This document shows, in pieces, positions 25,523 through 34,794 of a stretch of 64,000 nucleotides of DNA. The notes beneath the pieces were generated by a model. The model did no database searches. It saw only the letters and a program-made list of their open reading frames with translations, and was not told the DNA's origin. The stretch's first letter is position 1. Each line of letters opens with the position of its first letter. Origin of the DNA: an uncultured Lachnospiraceae bacterium (GTDB lineage: Bacteria; Bacillota; Clostridia; Lachnospirales; Lachnospiraceae); contig CAJTRA010000001.1 in assembly GCA_910578345.1 (NCBI GenBank), positions 354,115 to 418,114 of the forward strand, read 5' to 3'. Made by a program: the position numbers and the translations under genes.

Positions 25523-25934
25523 GCGTCTCTCCAAACATATCTGTTATGTCGTTTACTATAGCTCATAGATTGACATCTTTATCCTTAATCTATGCACTTT
25601 GACCATAGTTTGCCCGGCACACTATGATTTATCATATACCTCAGCCCATTATTTGGCAATCATGTTTTGCCTCTTAGTATACAAAAAAAGAATTTCCGGG
25701 CAAATGTCGTCCTGGATCTGTTCAGTTCTCAACATAATCGGCATAATCTGTCTCACTGGCAAACAGCATATACTCCCCATCAACATATCCCATATAACCA
25801 CTCTCCACTGCATATCCTTTCATATTCTTACCTCACTTCCTCATTTTCCAAGAAGAGTACTCGAACTTTTGTTCTTCTCTGAGATAAGAATACAAAAAAT
25901 AGAGTCCATTAAGTCGGACTCTGTAAAAAAATTT
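25523..25934. other. Intergenic region with operator-like repeat, no gene seen
   Basis: CATAGATT (25564-25571) and AATCTATG (25587-25594) form a perfect 8-bp inverted repeat about 40 bases upstream of the hydrolase start. TATAGT lies near 25555 on the minus strand as a possible -10. Between 25600 and 25890 nothing gene-like was found. A plus-strand open frame there runs into the desulfurase gene in the wrong sense and has no family-like sequence. Confidence 0.45.
25894..25922 (-). terminator. Rho-independent terminator after the cysteine desulfurase gene
   Basis: On the minus strand AGAGTCC pairs with GGACTCT around an 8-base loop, then ATTTTTT. It is 12 bases after the stop codon and closes the mfd-desulfurase run. 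Confidence 0.88.
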
Positions 25935-27080
25935 TTATTTCACCAACAATCCTCTGATCCTTGCTGCAATGCTTTCCAATTCTTCTACCACAACATCCAG
26001 CTCCTCCCGCGTATTCTCCTCACTGAGGGTCAGCCTGAGAGCCCCGCGCGCACGTTCACGGGACATTCCCATTGCCAGCAGCACATGGGATGGATCGGTC
26101 GAGCCTGATGTACAGGCCGATCCAGACGAAGCACAGATGCCGGCCAGATCCAGCATGATCAGCATCGTCTCTCCTTCTATCCCTTCCACACTGATGTTGA
26201 CGTTATTCGGCAGACGCTTCCTGCGATGGCCGTTGAGCACAGCTCCTGGGACTCTCTGCTCGATCCTGTTTATCAAATAATCCCGCAGCGCTGTCTCCCT
26301 TACGTTCCTCTCCTCCATAGCCTCGTGAGCAAGCTGCGCTGCCGCCGCCATTCCCACAATACCCGGAAGATTCTCCGTCCCGGCGCGCCGTCCTCTCTCC
26401 TGCTGCCCGCCGTGAAGCAGAGCGCGGATCCTCGCCTTTTGATTAACATAAAGAAAACCAGCGCCTTTAGGACCATGAAACTTATGTCCGCTGGCAGAAA
26501 GGAGGTCAATATGACATTCCTCCACATCGATCGGCAGATGGCCGTAGGCCTGCACTGCATCAGTATGGAAGAGAATGCCGTGCCCGGCTGCAATCTCCCC
26601 GATCTCCCTGACCGGCTGTATCGTTCCAACCTCATTATTGGCATACATCACAGAAATCAGGATTGTGTCCGGCCGCACTGCCCGCTTAAGCTGTTCTACA
26701 TCAACGATCCCCTCTGCATCCACGTCCAGGTAGGTGACCTCTGCGCCCATTTCTTCCAGATAGGCGCAAGTATGCAGCACAGCATGGTGTTCCATCTTTG
26801 ATGTGATAATATGTCTCCCCTTGCTCCGATACGCCTCAAACACTGCCTTAAGCGCCCAATTGTCCGATTCCGATCCCCCTGCCGTGAAGAAGATTTCATT
26901 CGTCTGAGCTCCCAGTGTCTTCGCTATCGTTTCCCGCGCCTGCAGAAGCGCTTTCCTGCTTTCTCCTGCCAGTCTGTAGATGCCGCCCGCATTTCCATAA
27001 TACTCCGTGAAATACGGCAGCATGGCCTCCACTGCCTCAGGCGCCGTCCTGGTCGTGGCCGCATTGTCCAAATATATCAT
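25935..27080 (-). CDS. Cysteine desulfurase (NifS/IscS family)
   Basis: A 381-residue PLP enzyme that takes sulfur from cysteine as an enzyme-bound persulfide for Fe-S clusters or tRNA thiolation. PLP-lysine Lys200 is in SASGHKFHGPKG; the persulfide Cys323 is in SSGSACTSG on the flexible loop of group I enzymes. Length and N-terminus (MIYLDNAATT) are standard. No iscU or mnmA neighbour is present. It follows mfd by 90 bases on the same strand. Confidence 0.92.
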   Translation of the reverse strand: MIYLDNAATTRTAPEAVEAMLPYFTEYYGNAGGIYRLAGESRKALLQARETIAKTLGAQTNEIFFTAGGSESDNWALKAVFEAYRSKGRHIITSKMEHHAVLHTCAYLEEMGAEVTYLDVDAEGIVDVEQLKRAVRPDTILISVMYANNEVGTIQPVREIGEIAAGHGILFHTDAVQAYGHLPIDVEECHIDLLSASGHKFHGPKGAGFLYVNQKARIRALLHGGQQERGRRAGTENLPGIVGMAAAAQLAHEAMEERNVRETALRDYLINRIEQRVPGAVLNGHRRKRLPNNVNISVEGIEGETMLIMLDLAGICASSGSACTSGSTDPSHVLLAMGMSRERARGALRLTLSEENTREELDVVVEELESIAARIRGLLVK

Positions 27081-27170
27081 CTGTCTGTGTATCCTTCCTG
27101 AATGCCTCTGTTGTCAAAAGCAGCTCTTTCTGCGCCGCTCAGTCATGTCTGATGCCTGCCACCCTTTTTC

Positions 27171-30100
27171 CTACAATAGCAGCTCCTCCATATCCCTGAG
27201 CGCCGCCTCCGTAAGGGCAAGCAGTAATTCCTCGTCCTTCTCGATCACGCCGCATTTCTTATACCGCATCCTGAACATCGGCGTTCCCTTCGGCTCAAAA
27301 GTCAGCCTGCCTTCATATGCCTGCAGCAGACGCGGGATATTTTCTACCCTGATCTTTGCATCCGGCCGCAGCAGAAAACGGATCATCTCGTCCTTTCCTT
27401 TGACTTCCGGCATATACAGCTTATGCGCATGGGAACGAATCAAGGCGATCCGCAGCAGATTCTCCGCCGACTTTGGGATCTCCCCGAAACGGTCCAGCAG
27501 TTCTTCCCGCATATCATCGCACTCTTTCTCGTTCTCGATGCCGGCGATCCTCTTATAGATATCCAGCTTCTGCACCTCATTGACGATATACGTTGTCGGA
27601 ATATAGGCATCTGCTTCCAGATCAATGCTGGTATTAAAATCTTCTATCGTGAAGATTCCTTTTAAGCTTTTCACTGCCTCATTTAACATCTTACAGTACA
27701 GATCGTATCCAACCGCCTGCATATGGCCATGCTGCCTGGCGCCCAGCAGATTACCCGCCCCACGGATCTCTAAGTCCCGCATCGCGATCTTGAAGCCGCT
27801 TCCTAAGTCCGTAAATTCCTTGATCGCCTCCAGCCTTTTCTCGGCGATCTCTTTAAGCATCTTGTCTCTCTTGTACATCAGAAAAGCATACGCTGTCCGG
27901 TTCGAACGCCCCACACGGCCGCGAAGCTGATAGAGCTGCGACAGGCCCATCTGGTCAGAGTCATGAATGATCATCGTATTGACATTGGATATATCCAATC
28001 CCGTCTCAATGATCGTGGTGGAGACTAACACGTCAATCTCCCCATCAATGAAGTCATACATGATGCGTTCCAGTTCGCTCTCCTTCATCCGCCCGTGGGC
28101 AAAAGCCACCTTGGCCTCCGGCACAAGCTTCTGGATCCCCGCCGCCACATCTGCGATATTGTTGACTCTGTTGTAGACATAATAGATCTGTCCCTCTCTG
28201 GAAAGCTCTCTGACGATCGCCTCCCGCACCAGCTCTTCATTGTGTTCACAGACAAATGTCTGGATCGGCTGTCTGTCCCCCGGCGCTTCTTCCAGCACGC
28301 TCATATCCCGAATGCCAACCAGACTCATATGCAGCGTCCTTGGGATCGGCGTAGCCGTCAGCGTCAGCACATCTACGTTTTCCTTCATTTTCTTGATCTT
28401 TTCTTTGTGCGTCACGCCAAACCGCTGTTCCTCATCAATGATCAGAAGCCCCAGATCTTTATACTGCACATCTGCAGACAGCACCCTATGAGTACCGATC
28501 ACGATGTCTACCATACCTTTCTTTAAATCCGCTATCGTCTTCTTCTGCTCTGCTGCGGTACGGAACCTTGAAAGCAGATCGATCCGCACCGGAAAGTCTT
28601 TCATTCTCTGCACAAAGGTATTGTAATGCTGCTGCGCCAGAATCGTCGTCGGCACCAGATATACTACCTGCTTATTCTCCTGCACCGCCTTGAACGCTGC
28701 CCGGATCGCGATCTCTGTCTTGCCATAACCCACATCACCGCAGATCAGGCGGTCCATAATCTTGCTGCTCTCCATATCTTCTTTGGTAGCCACGATCGCG
28801 CTGATCTGATCTTCCGTCTCCTCGAAAGGAAACATCTCCTCAAACTCCCTCTGCCAGACAGTGTCCTTACCATACTGGAATCCCTGGCTCTGCTGTCTGA
28901 CCGCGTAAAGCTCCACCAGATCCTGCGCCACTTCATCCACTGCTGTGCGCACCTTGGACTTTGTCTTATTCCATTCCTGTGTCCCCAGCTTATTTAGCTT
29001 CGGTTTCGTCCCCGTTTCCGCAGACGCATATTTCTGGATGACATCAAGCCCTGTGGCGAGCACATAGAGGATCCCGCCATCCCGGTAGGATATCTTCATA
29101 TAGTCCTTGACGATCTTGTCAACCTCAACCTTCTCGATGCCCTGATAGATTCCCAGGCCATGGCTTTCGTGGACTACATAGTCTCCTACTCTAAGCTCAT
29201 TGAAATCATTGATCTTCTGGCCCTGATATAATTTTTTCTTCTTCTTTTTCTTCTTCTCCGCACCAAAAATATCGCTCTCCGAAATGACAATGAATTTCAG
29301 CAGCGGATATTCAAATCCTTTCAACACCCTGCCGTAATATGTCATCACTTCGCCCGGCTGTACTTCCCGCATAGGATCTTCCGTATAGAAAGCGTTGATC
29401 TCCTGTTCCTGCAAATCCTCCGCCAGGCGTTTTGCCCTCGTCCTTGACCCGGAAAGCAGCAGGATCCGATACCCTCTCTTCTTATAATTCGTAAGATCCT
29501 TCACCAGCGCTTCAAAACTGTTGTTATAAGAAGACCGGCTTCTCGTCTGAATGTCAAACTTCCTGTCCGCCTTGAAAAGCGGATTCTTGCTATCCATCAT
29601 GGAAAGACTCACGACTCTTCCCCGTGTGATCCTTGCCGCTGTCTCATCCGCTCCATACAGAATATTCATCTGCCCCGGCAGAATATATCCTTTCTCTACC
29701 CGGTGCATCATGCTCTCCCGGAATTCCAGTTCCACTGCCAGGGCATGTTCCTTCACGCGCAGAGGTTCCTCAATGAAGACACAGTTTTGTTCGGAAAAAT
29801 TGTCTGCACAATCCAGAAACGTAGACAATTCCGGATAGAAATAACGCACATAGCTTTCCAGATTAACCGCGTTCCTGGAAAGTCCTAATTCCAACAGTTG
29901 TTCTGCCAGCTCTTTTGTCTGTGTTTCAATCCGGTGCGCCTCCTCGGTCTTTCTCTCCTCTCGAAGCCTTACAGCATGTGTCTTACACTCGTTCTCGATC
30001 TTCTTTAGGCCGCTTGCCAGTTCTTCCTCTGTCAGAATCATCTCTGTCGCCGGATAGATCGTGACGGACTCCAGCTTTTCAATGGACCGCTGACTTAAAA

Positions 30101-30716
30101 TATCGAAGCTGCGGATAGACTCCACATCCTCTCCCCACAATTCAATCCGGTAAGGATTCTCTTCCGTCAAGTCAAAAATATCCAGGATGCCGCCGCGGAT
30201 ACTGAACTGTCCCGGCGCTTCCACCTGGTAATTTTTTTCATATCCCAATTCTACGAGCCGCAGGGCAAGTTCTTCCTGCACAATGCTGCTTTGCCTGTCG
30301 AGCCGAATGACATGCCTGCGCCATACGTCGATCGGAATCTGCGGCGCCATCAACGCATCGTAAGTCGTGATCACCGTTGTCGGCCTTCCTTCCATCAGTC
30401 TGCGCAGACAGCGGATCCGCTCCATTGTCAACTGATTCCCGTGAATGTCCGCCTGGAAAAAAATCAAGTCTTTGGCCGGATATAACATGACATTTCTGTC
30501 ATAAAATTTGTAATCTTCATACAGCTCTTTTGCCCTGAGATCACTGAATGTGACAATGACCTTATTTCGAAAGCCCTCTCCAAGCCCATAGATCATGTGC
30601 AGCTTCTGGGAATCCACACAGCCGCTGAGAGACACACAGGCCTGCTTTTTCAGGAGCATTTTCTTAATCTCTTCATATTCTCCCAGTTCTTCTAAGGGAG
30701 CCAGTAAAGCCCTCAC
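27171..30716 (-). CDS. mfd: Transcription-repair coupling factor
   Basis: A 1181-residue superfamily 2 translocase that releases stalled RNA polymerase and recruits UvrA. In order: UvrB-like damage-recognition domains, the RNA-polymerase-interaction domain (VGDYVVHESHGLGIYQG), the helicase core with GDVGYGKTEIA and DEEQRFGV, the RecG-like QLRGRVGRSNR motif, and a C-terminal TRCF domain. Start is GTG at 30716 with GGAGGTA upstream. Before the polymerase-interaction domain eight lysines run in a row (codons near 29236-29260), a basic linker that is longer than usual. It follows pth by 43 bases, the common pth-mfd order of Firmicutes. Confidence 0.96.
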   Translation of the reverse strand: MRALLAPLEELGEYEEIKKMLLKKQACVSLSGCVDSQKLHMIYGLGEGFRNKVIVTFSDLRAKELYEDYKFYDRNVMLYPAKDLIFFQADIHGNQLTMERIRCLRRLMEGRPTTVITTYDALMAPQIPIDVWRRHVIRLDRQSSIVQEELALRLVELGYEKNYQVEAPGQFSIRGGILDIFDLTEENPYRIELWGEDVESIRSFDILSQRSIEKLESVTIYPATEMILTEEELASGLKKIENECKTHAVRLREERKTEEAHRIETQTKELAEQLLELGLSRNAVNLESYVRYFYPELSTFLDCADNFSEQNCVFIEEPLRVKEHALAVELEFRESMMHRVEKGYILPGQMNILYGADETAARITRGRVVSLSMMDSKNPLFKADRKFDIQTRSRSSYNNSFEALVKDLTNYKKRGYRILLLSGSRTRAKRLAEDLQEQEINAFYTEDPMREVQPGEVMTYYGRVLKGFEYPLLKFIVISESDIFGAEKKKKKKKKLYQGQKINDFNELRVGDYVVHESHGLGIYQGIEKVEVDKIVKDYMKISYRDGGILYVLATGLDVIQKYASAETGTKPKLNKLGTQEWNKTKSKVRTAVDEVAQDLVELYAVRQQSQGFQYGKDTVWQREFEEMFPFEETEDQISAIVATKEDMESSKIMDRLICGDVGYGKTEIAIRAAFKAVQENKQVVYLVPTTILAQQHYNTFVQRMKDFPVRIDLLSRFRTAAEQKKTIADLKKGMVDIVIGTHRVLSADVQYKDLGLLIIDEEQRFGVTHKEKIKKMKENVDVLTLTATPIPRTLHMSLVGIRDMSVLEEAPGDRQPIQTFVCEHNEELVREAIVRELSREGQIYYVYNRVNNIADVAAGIQKLVPEAKVAFAHGRMKESELERIMYDFIDGEIDVLVSTTIIETGLDISNVNTMIIHDSDQMGLSQLYQLRGRVGRSNRTAYAFLMYKRDKMLKEIAEKRLEAIKEFTDLGSGFKIAMRDLEIRGAGNLLGARQHGHMQAVGYDLYCKMLNEAVKSLKGIFTIEDFNTSIDLEADAYIPTTYIVNEVQKLDIYKRIAGIENEKECDDMREELLDRFGEIPKSAENLLRIALIRSHAHKLYMPEVKGKDEMIRFLLRPDAKIRVENIPRLLQAYEGRLTFEPKGTPMFRMRYKKCGVIEKDEELLLALTEAALRDMEELLL

Positions 30717-30759
30717 ATCTTACCTCCATATTACCTTGATTTGCTGTTCCCAGCGGGTC

Positions 30760-31332
30760 CTACTTTATCTTCTTATTATACAGATTCATGGCCGCATCCG
30801 CGCCCTGCGTGATCATCACCTCCACCGCTTCCACCGCCCGCATGATGCTCTCATCCATGATCTCCCGCTCTTCTTTCGAGAAATGGCCCAGCACATAATC
30901 CGCCAGATCATACCCTTCCGGCTTCTCTCCTACCCCCATCTTCACCCGCATGAACTCGTCATGTCCCAGATGCAGGATGATATTCTTCAAACCATTGTGG
31001 CCGCCGGCGCTTCCTTTCTTGCGGATGCGGATCTGCCCCGGTTCCAAACTAACGTCGTCCGAGATCACGATCAATTCGCTCTTCTCCTCTATCTTATAAA
31101 AGTCTATGACTTGCCGCACACTTTCACCACTCAAATTCATATAAGTCTGAGGTTTCACCAGCACTGCTTTCTGGCCGCCCACATATCCTTTGCCAATGAC
31201 GGCTTTATGTTTCCGTTCCCCTATCGTGATCTGGTTCTTCCTCGCAATCTCATCGACCACCTCAAATCCGATATTATGTCTCGTATTCTGATACTGTCTG
31301 TCCGGATTTCCCAAACCTACGATAATGTACAT
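30760..31332 (-). CDS. pth: Peptidyl-tRNA hydrolase
   Basis: Frees tRNA from drop-off peptidyl-tRNA. It is 190 residues from the ATG at 31332, which has GGAGGG upstream. Motifs: IVGLGNPDRQYQNTRHNIGF with the catalytic histidine, KPQTYMNLSGES, SDDVSLEPG and KGSAGGHNGLK. A longer frame to 31389 begins with TTG and adds no family-like residues. Confidence 0.96.
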   Translation of the reverse strand: MYIIVGLGNPDRQYQNTRHNIGFEVVDEIARKNQITIGERKHKAVIGKGYVGGQKAVLVKPQTYMNLSGESVRQVIDFYKIEEKSELIVISDDVSLEPGQIRIRKKGSAGGHNGLKNIILHLGHDEFMRVKMGVGEKPEGYDLADYVLGHFSKEEREIMDESIMRAVEAVEVMITQGADAAMNLYNKKIK

Positions 31333-31444
31333 GCCGCCCTCCTGTGTTTCTGTATCCTTTCTGAATATCCTTCTGATCTTCTTAAACAAAATGCCGGTTC
31401 CTCTCTCATTTCTTAACTTTCTCTATCTTACCTCAACCGTTCCT

Positions 31445-31473
31445 ATTTTATCAATAGTTTTGTCTTCTCACAA
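31445..31473 (-). promoter_or_regulatory. Promoter of pth-mfd
   Basis: Minus strand: TTGTGA (31473-31468), 17 bases ending in TGA, TAAAAT (31450-31445), an extended -10 form. It lies about 110 bases before the pth start. Confidence 0.6.
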
Positions 31474-31496
31474 CAAGCGTTTCCAAATTTTACCAT

Positions 31497-31522
31497 AAGA
31501 AAAGGACGCGACATTCGCGTCC
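31497..31522 (-). terminator. Rho-independent terminator after spoVG
   Basis: Minus strand: GGACGCGA pairs with TCGCGTCC around a 3-base loop, followed by TTTTCTT. It lies 30 bases after the spoVG stop. Confidence 0.85.
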
Positions 31523-31551
31523 CTTCTCGTTTCATCCACACTATGCATTTG

Positions 31552-31824
31552 TTACTCGTCATTCGGTTCCAGAAGCGCCTTCTCATAACTGTCCAGAATA
31601 ATGCTCTGTATTCTGTCACGAGTCTCCGAGTTGATCGGATGCGCAATGTCGCGATACTCGCCATCGTTGGCTTTCTTGCTCGGCATTGCAATGAAAAGAC
31701 CTTTTTCACCTTCAATTACTTTAATGTCATGAACTACGAATTCATCGTCTATGGTAATTGAGACGATTGCTTTCATCTTGCTGTCTTGAGTCATTTTACG
31801 CACGCGGACATCAGTAATTCTCAT
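31552..31824 (-). CDS. spoVG: SpoVG family regulatory protein
   Basis: A 90-residue protein beginning MRITDVRVRKM, the invariant SpoVG start, with IKVIEGEKGLFIAMPSKK and RDIAHPINSETR. SpoVG proteins bind nucleic acid, affect septation and spore cortex formation in Bacillus, and are regulators in other Firmicutes. The ATG at 31824 has AAGGAGG nine bases upstream. The frame extends to 31893, but that part would cover the 5' leader hairpins. Confidence 0.96.
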   Translation of the reverse strand: MRITDVRVRKMTQDSKMKAIVSITIDDEFVVHDIKVIEGEKGLFIAMPSKKANDGEYRDIAHPINSETRDRIQSIILDSYEKALLEPNDE

Positions 31825-31839
31825 GAAGCTCAGCCTCCT

Positions 31840-31871
31840 TATCATATGATACCGGTCAGTAACCTGCCGGT
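31840..31871 (-). promoter_or_regulatory. 5' leader palindromes before spoVG
   Basis: TATCATATGATA (31840-31851), a perfect 12-bp palindrome, touches the AAGGAGG site. Next to it ACCGG and CCGGT (31851-31871) form a second stem. Either could affect ribosome access or bind a regulator. Confidence 0.4.
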
Positions 31872-32003
31872 TTTCACAAGCTTTTCCACACAAGTCATAC
31901 TCATCAAGCCACGTAGCTTGTAATAAACATTTAATTAGTTACGCACATGCCTCTTACACAATAGAATACATCTTTCAATCGCAACCGCCTTTCCATCATA
32001 CCA

Positions 32004-33122
32004 TTAAATCACAAATCTGTCATTATGTTCTACAACAATTTCTATACCATTTTCCCCTTTATGATAAGAATTGGCCCGGATCGTCCCCCGGCTCTCCACG
32101 ATACAATTCTCAATGTGTGTGTTATCTCCGATATAGACATCATTCAGAATGATGGAATTCTTAATATAGCAGTTGTTGCCGATGTATGTCTTCTTAAAAA
32201 TCACGGAATCTTCCACCTTACCGTTCACAATACATCCGCTGGAAATCAAACTGTTCTTGATGCTTGCTCCCACATTATACTTGGCAGGCGGCAGATCATC
32301 CACTCTGGAATAAATATCGGGATACTGCTTGAAGAAGTAATTACGGATCTCCGGATGGAGGAAATCCATGTTCGTCTTAAAGTAGTCGTCCACGGAAGCG
32401 ATATTGCTCCAGTATTCTTTGATCTTGTAGCCGTAGATACTCTTCATATTCTTATAACGGATGAGAATATCTTTCACGAAATCGTATCTGTCTTCCTCCG
32501 CACAACGCTCAATCATCTCGATCAGCTGACGTCTTCTGACAACGTAGATTCCGCAGGAGATTGTATTCGATCTGGCCACCACCGGCTTCTCCTCGAATTC
32601 CTCGATACGGCACTCCTCATTCATCTTAACCGTACCATATCTGTCCACATTGACATCCGCCGGCATATCCTTGCACACAACTGTGATATCCGCCTTCTTC
32701 CCAATATGGTACTCCAGAAGCTTATTATAGTCCATTTTGTAGATGCAGTCACCGGAAGATATTACCACGTATGGTTCATGGCTGTTCTTCAGGAAGGAGA
32801 GGTTCTGTGCAATGGCATCTGCTGTACCACGATACCATGCATTGCTCTCTGCTGTCAATGCCGGAGTGAAAACACGCAGACCTCCCTGCTTGCGGCCGAA
32901 GTCCCACCATTTGGAAGAACTCAGATGCTCATTCAGACTGCCTGCATTATACTGTGTGAATACGGCAACTTTATTAATGTGGGAATTGCTCATATTGCTC
33001 AATGCAAAGTCAATACCACGGTAGCTTCCTGCGATCGGCATAGCACAAACTGCGCGCTTCTGGGTCAGTTCCTTGATCCTATGATTATTACCGCCTGCCA
33101 AGATTATTCCGATTGCTCTCAC
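32004..33122 (-). CDS. glgD: Glucose-1-phosphate adenylyltransferase, GlgD regulatory subunit
   Basis: A 372-residue homologue of GlgC. The nucleotide-binding loop reads LAGGNNHRIKELT in place of the catalytic GGxGxRLxxLT, which agrees with the view that GlgD is a non-catalytic partner that modifies GlgC activity. The C-terminal left-handed beta-helix repeats are present (VKDSV-type turns such as NCYIKNSIIL, DNTHIENCIV). It starts at GTG 33122, and the GTGA overlaps the glgC stop, so the subunits are translationally coupled. Confidence 0.93.
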   Translation of the reverse strand: MRAIGIILAGGNNHRIKELTQKRAVCAMPIAGSYRGIDFALSNMSNSHINKVAVFTQYNAGSLNEHLSSSKWWDFGRKQGGLRVFTPALTAESNAWYRGTADAIAQNLSFLKNSHEPYVVISSGDCIYKMDYNKLLEYHIGKKADITVVCKDMPADVNVDRYGTVKMNEECRIEEFEEKPVVARSNTISCGIYVVRRRQLIEMIERCAEEDRYDFVKDILIRYKNMKSIYGYKIKEYWSNIASVDDYFKTNMDFLHPEIRNYFFKQYPDIYSRVDDLPPAKYNVGASIKNSLISSGCIVNGKVEDSVIFKKTYIGNNCYIKNSIILNDVYIGDNTHIENCIVESRGTIRANSYHKGENGIEIVVEHNDRFVI

Positions 33123-34393
33123 TGTTTATCACCTGCCTTAATTAAAGTTTTACCGCTTGGGAGATTTCCATTATCGTAGTCCTGCGGACCCGTCACACCA
33201 AATATGACGGTATTCTTCCCTACAGTGACTCCCTGAGGAATCAGGCTCTTCTCCCCTACCGCAACGATGCCGCTGTTATAGATATGCGGGTCCGTCTCGT
33301 TTTGTACTTCTTCACCGATCCCCAGTCTCACATGATCTTCGATCACCGTATTCTCTGCAACGATGGTTTTATGCAGCTCACAGCCGCTGCCGATCTGCGT
33401 CTCATTCATGATAATGGAGTCTCTGATCACGGTTCCCTCACCGACCGTAACCCCACAGCCAATCACAGAATTATATACCTGGCCATAGATCTCGGATCCT
33501 TCGCCGATAATGCTGCGTTCCACAACACTGTCTGAAGACAAATACTGCGGCGGCAGTATCTCGCTCTTCGTATAGATCTTCCAATATTCCTCGTAAAGAT
33601 TGAACTCCGGAACGATATCAATAAGCTCCATGTTCGCTTCCCAGTAAGAGCTTAACGTTCCGACATCCTTCCAATAACCATTAAACTCATAGGCATAAAG
33701 AGGTGATCCTTTCTTATGGCAGTAAGGAATAATGTGTTTCCCGAAGTCAAGGCCTGGCTGGTCTGCATTCGTCAGAAGCGCTTCCTTGAGTGTCTTCCAG
33801 TTGAATATATAAATCCCCATGGACGCCAGATTACTGCGCGGGTGTTCCGGCTTCTCCTCGAAATCCGTGATCCTGCGGTCCTTGTCCGTGATCATGATAC
33901 CGAAACGTTTCGCCTCCTCTATCGGCACCGGCATAACCGCAATGGTAACTTCCGCACCATTCTGCTTATGGAAATCCAGCATTACTTCATAATCCATCTT
34001 ATAGATATGGTCTCCCGACAGGATCAGGACATATTCCGGATTATAGCTCTCCATATAGTCCAGATTCTGATAGATCGCATTCGCCGTACCTGTATACCAC
34101 TCACTATTCGCGCTCTTCTCATAAGGCGGAAGCACCGTTACGCCGCCGATATTCCTGTCAAGATCCCAGGGAATACCAATACCGATATGGGTATTGAGAC
34201 GAAGGGGCTGATACTGTGTCAGTACGCCTACTGTGTCAACACCAGAATTGATGCAGTTACTCAGTGGGAAATCGATGATCCTGTATTTACCGCCAAAAGC
34301 CACCGCAGGTTTTGCGACTTTCGACGTAAATACTCCCAATCTGCTTCCCTGACCGCCCGCTAAAAGCATGGCAATCATTTCTTTCTTAACCAT
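33119..34393 (-). CDS. glgC: Glucose-1-phosphate adenylyltransferase, GlgC catalytic subunit
   Basis: Makes ADP-glucose for glycogen. A 424-residue protein with the catalytic loop LAGGQGSRLGVFTSKVAKPAVAFGG, GTANAIYQN, SGDHIYKMDY and DFEEKPEHPRS, then a beta-helix domain. The start has AGAGGTGAT. No glycogen synthase or branching enzyme is next to it. A promoter at 34457-34485 drives glgC-glgD. Confidence 0.95.
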   Translation of the reverse strand: MVKKEMIAMLLAGGQGSRLGVFTSKVAKPAVAFGGKYRIIDFPLSNCINSGVDTVGVLTQYQPLRLNTHIGIGIPWDLDRNIGGVTVLPPYEKSANSEWYTGTANAIYQNLDYMESYNPEYVLILSGDHIYKMDYEVMLDFHKQNGAEVTIAVMPVPIEEAKRFGIMITDKDRRITDFEEKPEHPRSNLASMGIYIFNWKTLKEALLTNADQPGLDFGKHIIPYCHKKGSPLYAYEFNGYWKDVGTLSSYWEANMELIDIVPEFNLYEEYWKIYTKSEILPPQYLSSDSVVERSIIGEGSEIYGQVYNSVIGCGVTVGEGTVIRDSIIMNETQIGSGCELHKTIVAENTVIEDHVRLGIGEEVQNETDPHIYNSGIVAVGEKSLIPQGVTVGKNTVIFGVTGPQDYDNGNLPSGKTLIKAGDKQ

Positions 34394-34456
34394 TTTATCA
34401 CCTCTTGTTTTCCATTTTTATTCTTAAAATCTCAAACAGGTTTTATTGTTTGCATA

Positions 34457-34485
34457 ATTATATCACACTCTGAAATGAAAGTGAA
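34457..34485 (-). promoter_or_regulatory. Promoter of glgC-glgD
   Basis: Minus strand: TTCACT (34485-34480), 17 bases ending TGA, TATAAT (34462-34457), giving an extended -10. The leader is about 60 bases. Confidence 0.75.
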
Positions 34486-34738
34486 TATTATTTACAAATT
34501 TATTCTCCCGGTATCCCGTCTGTTATGTTGATAATATACAATATTTTACACTTCCCTTCTTTTGCTTTGTTTATTTTAGACACTTTCTTTTTTTTCGTAA
34601 AATACAGACGACGATCTGCTATCCATTATCCCCAAATCACCTCCTCCTGTCCGTATCGACGGCATCTCATCTGACTGTCCCAAAACCACATCCTTTCCCA
34701 TCGCCAATGACATATTATGTTGTTTCTTATAAAACATA

Positions 34739-34767
34739 TTGGTTTTTTTCACCGAAATGAGTATAAT
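34739..34767 (+). promoter_or_regulatory. Promoter of murC
   Basis: TTGGTT (34739-34744), 17 bases, TATAAT (34762-34767), 27 bases before the murC ATG. The ribosome site AAGGAG falls just after the predicted start point. Confidence 0.75.
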
Positions 34768-34794
34768 ACTAATAAAAAAACCAAGGAGATTTCC

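Larger units (their letters stand above)
34394..34794. other. Divergent intergenic region glgC/murC
   Basis: Holds the glgC and murC promoters, described separately. At 34576-34640 the minus strand carries a strong GGAGGAGG ribosome site followed by a TTG or ATG and a frame of about 16-20 codons ending at 34576 (MDSRSSSVFYEKKESV). The frame can be read back to 34827 but without a ribosome site there. It may be a short unannotated peptide or leftover coding sequence. Confidence 0.4.

Noticed and set aside
25599..26108. Plus-strand open frame of 169 codons
   Set aside because: It runs through the desulfurase terminator and into that gene in antisense, with no ribosome site or recognisable domain.
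27091..27150. TCATGTCT in the mfd-desulfurase gap as a fifth copy of the 60-nt element
   Set aside because: Only the last eight bases match. The other positions show neither the stems nor the AAG bulge, so it was not counted.
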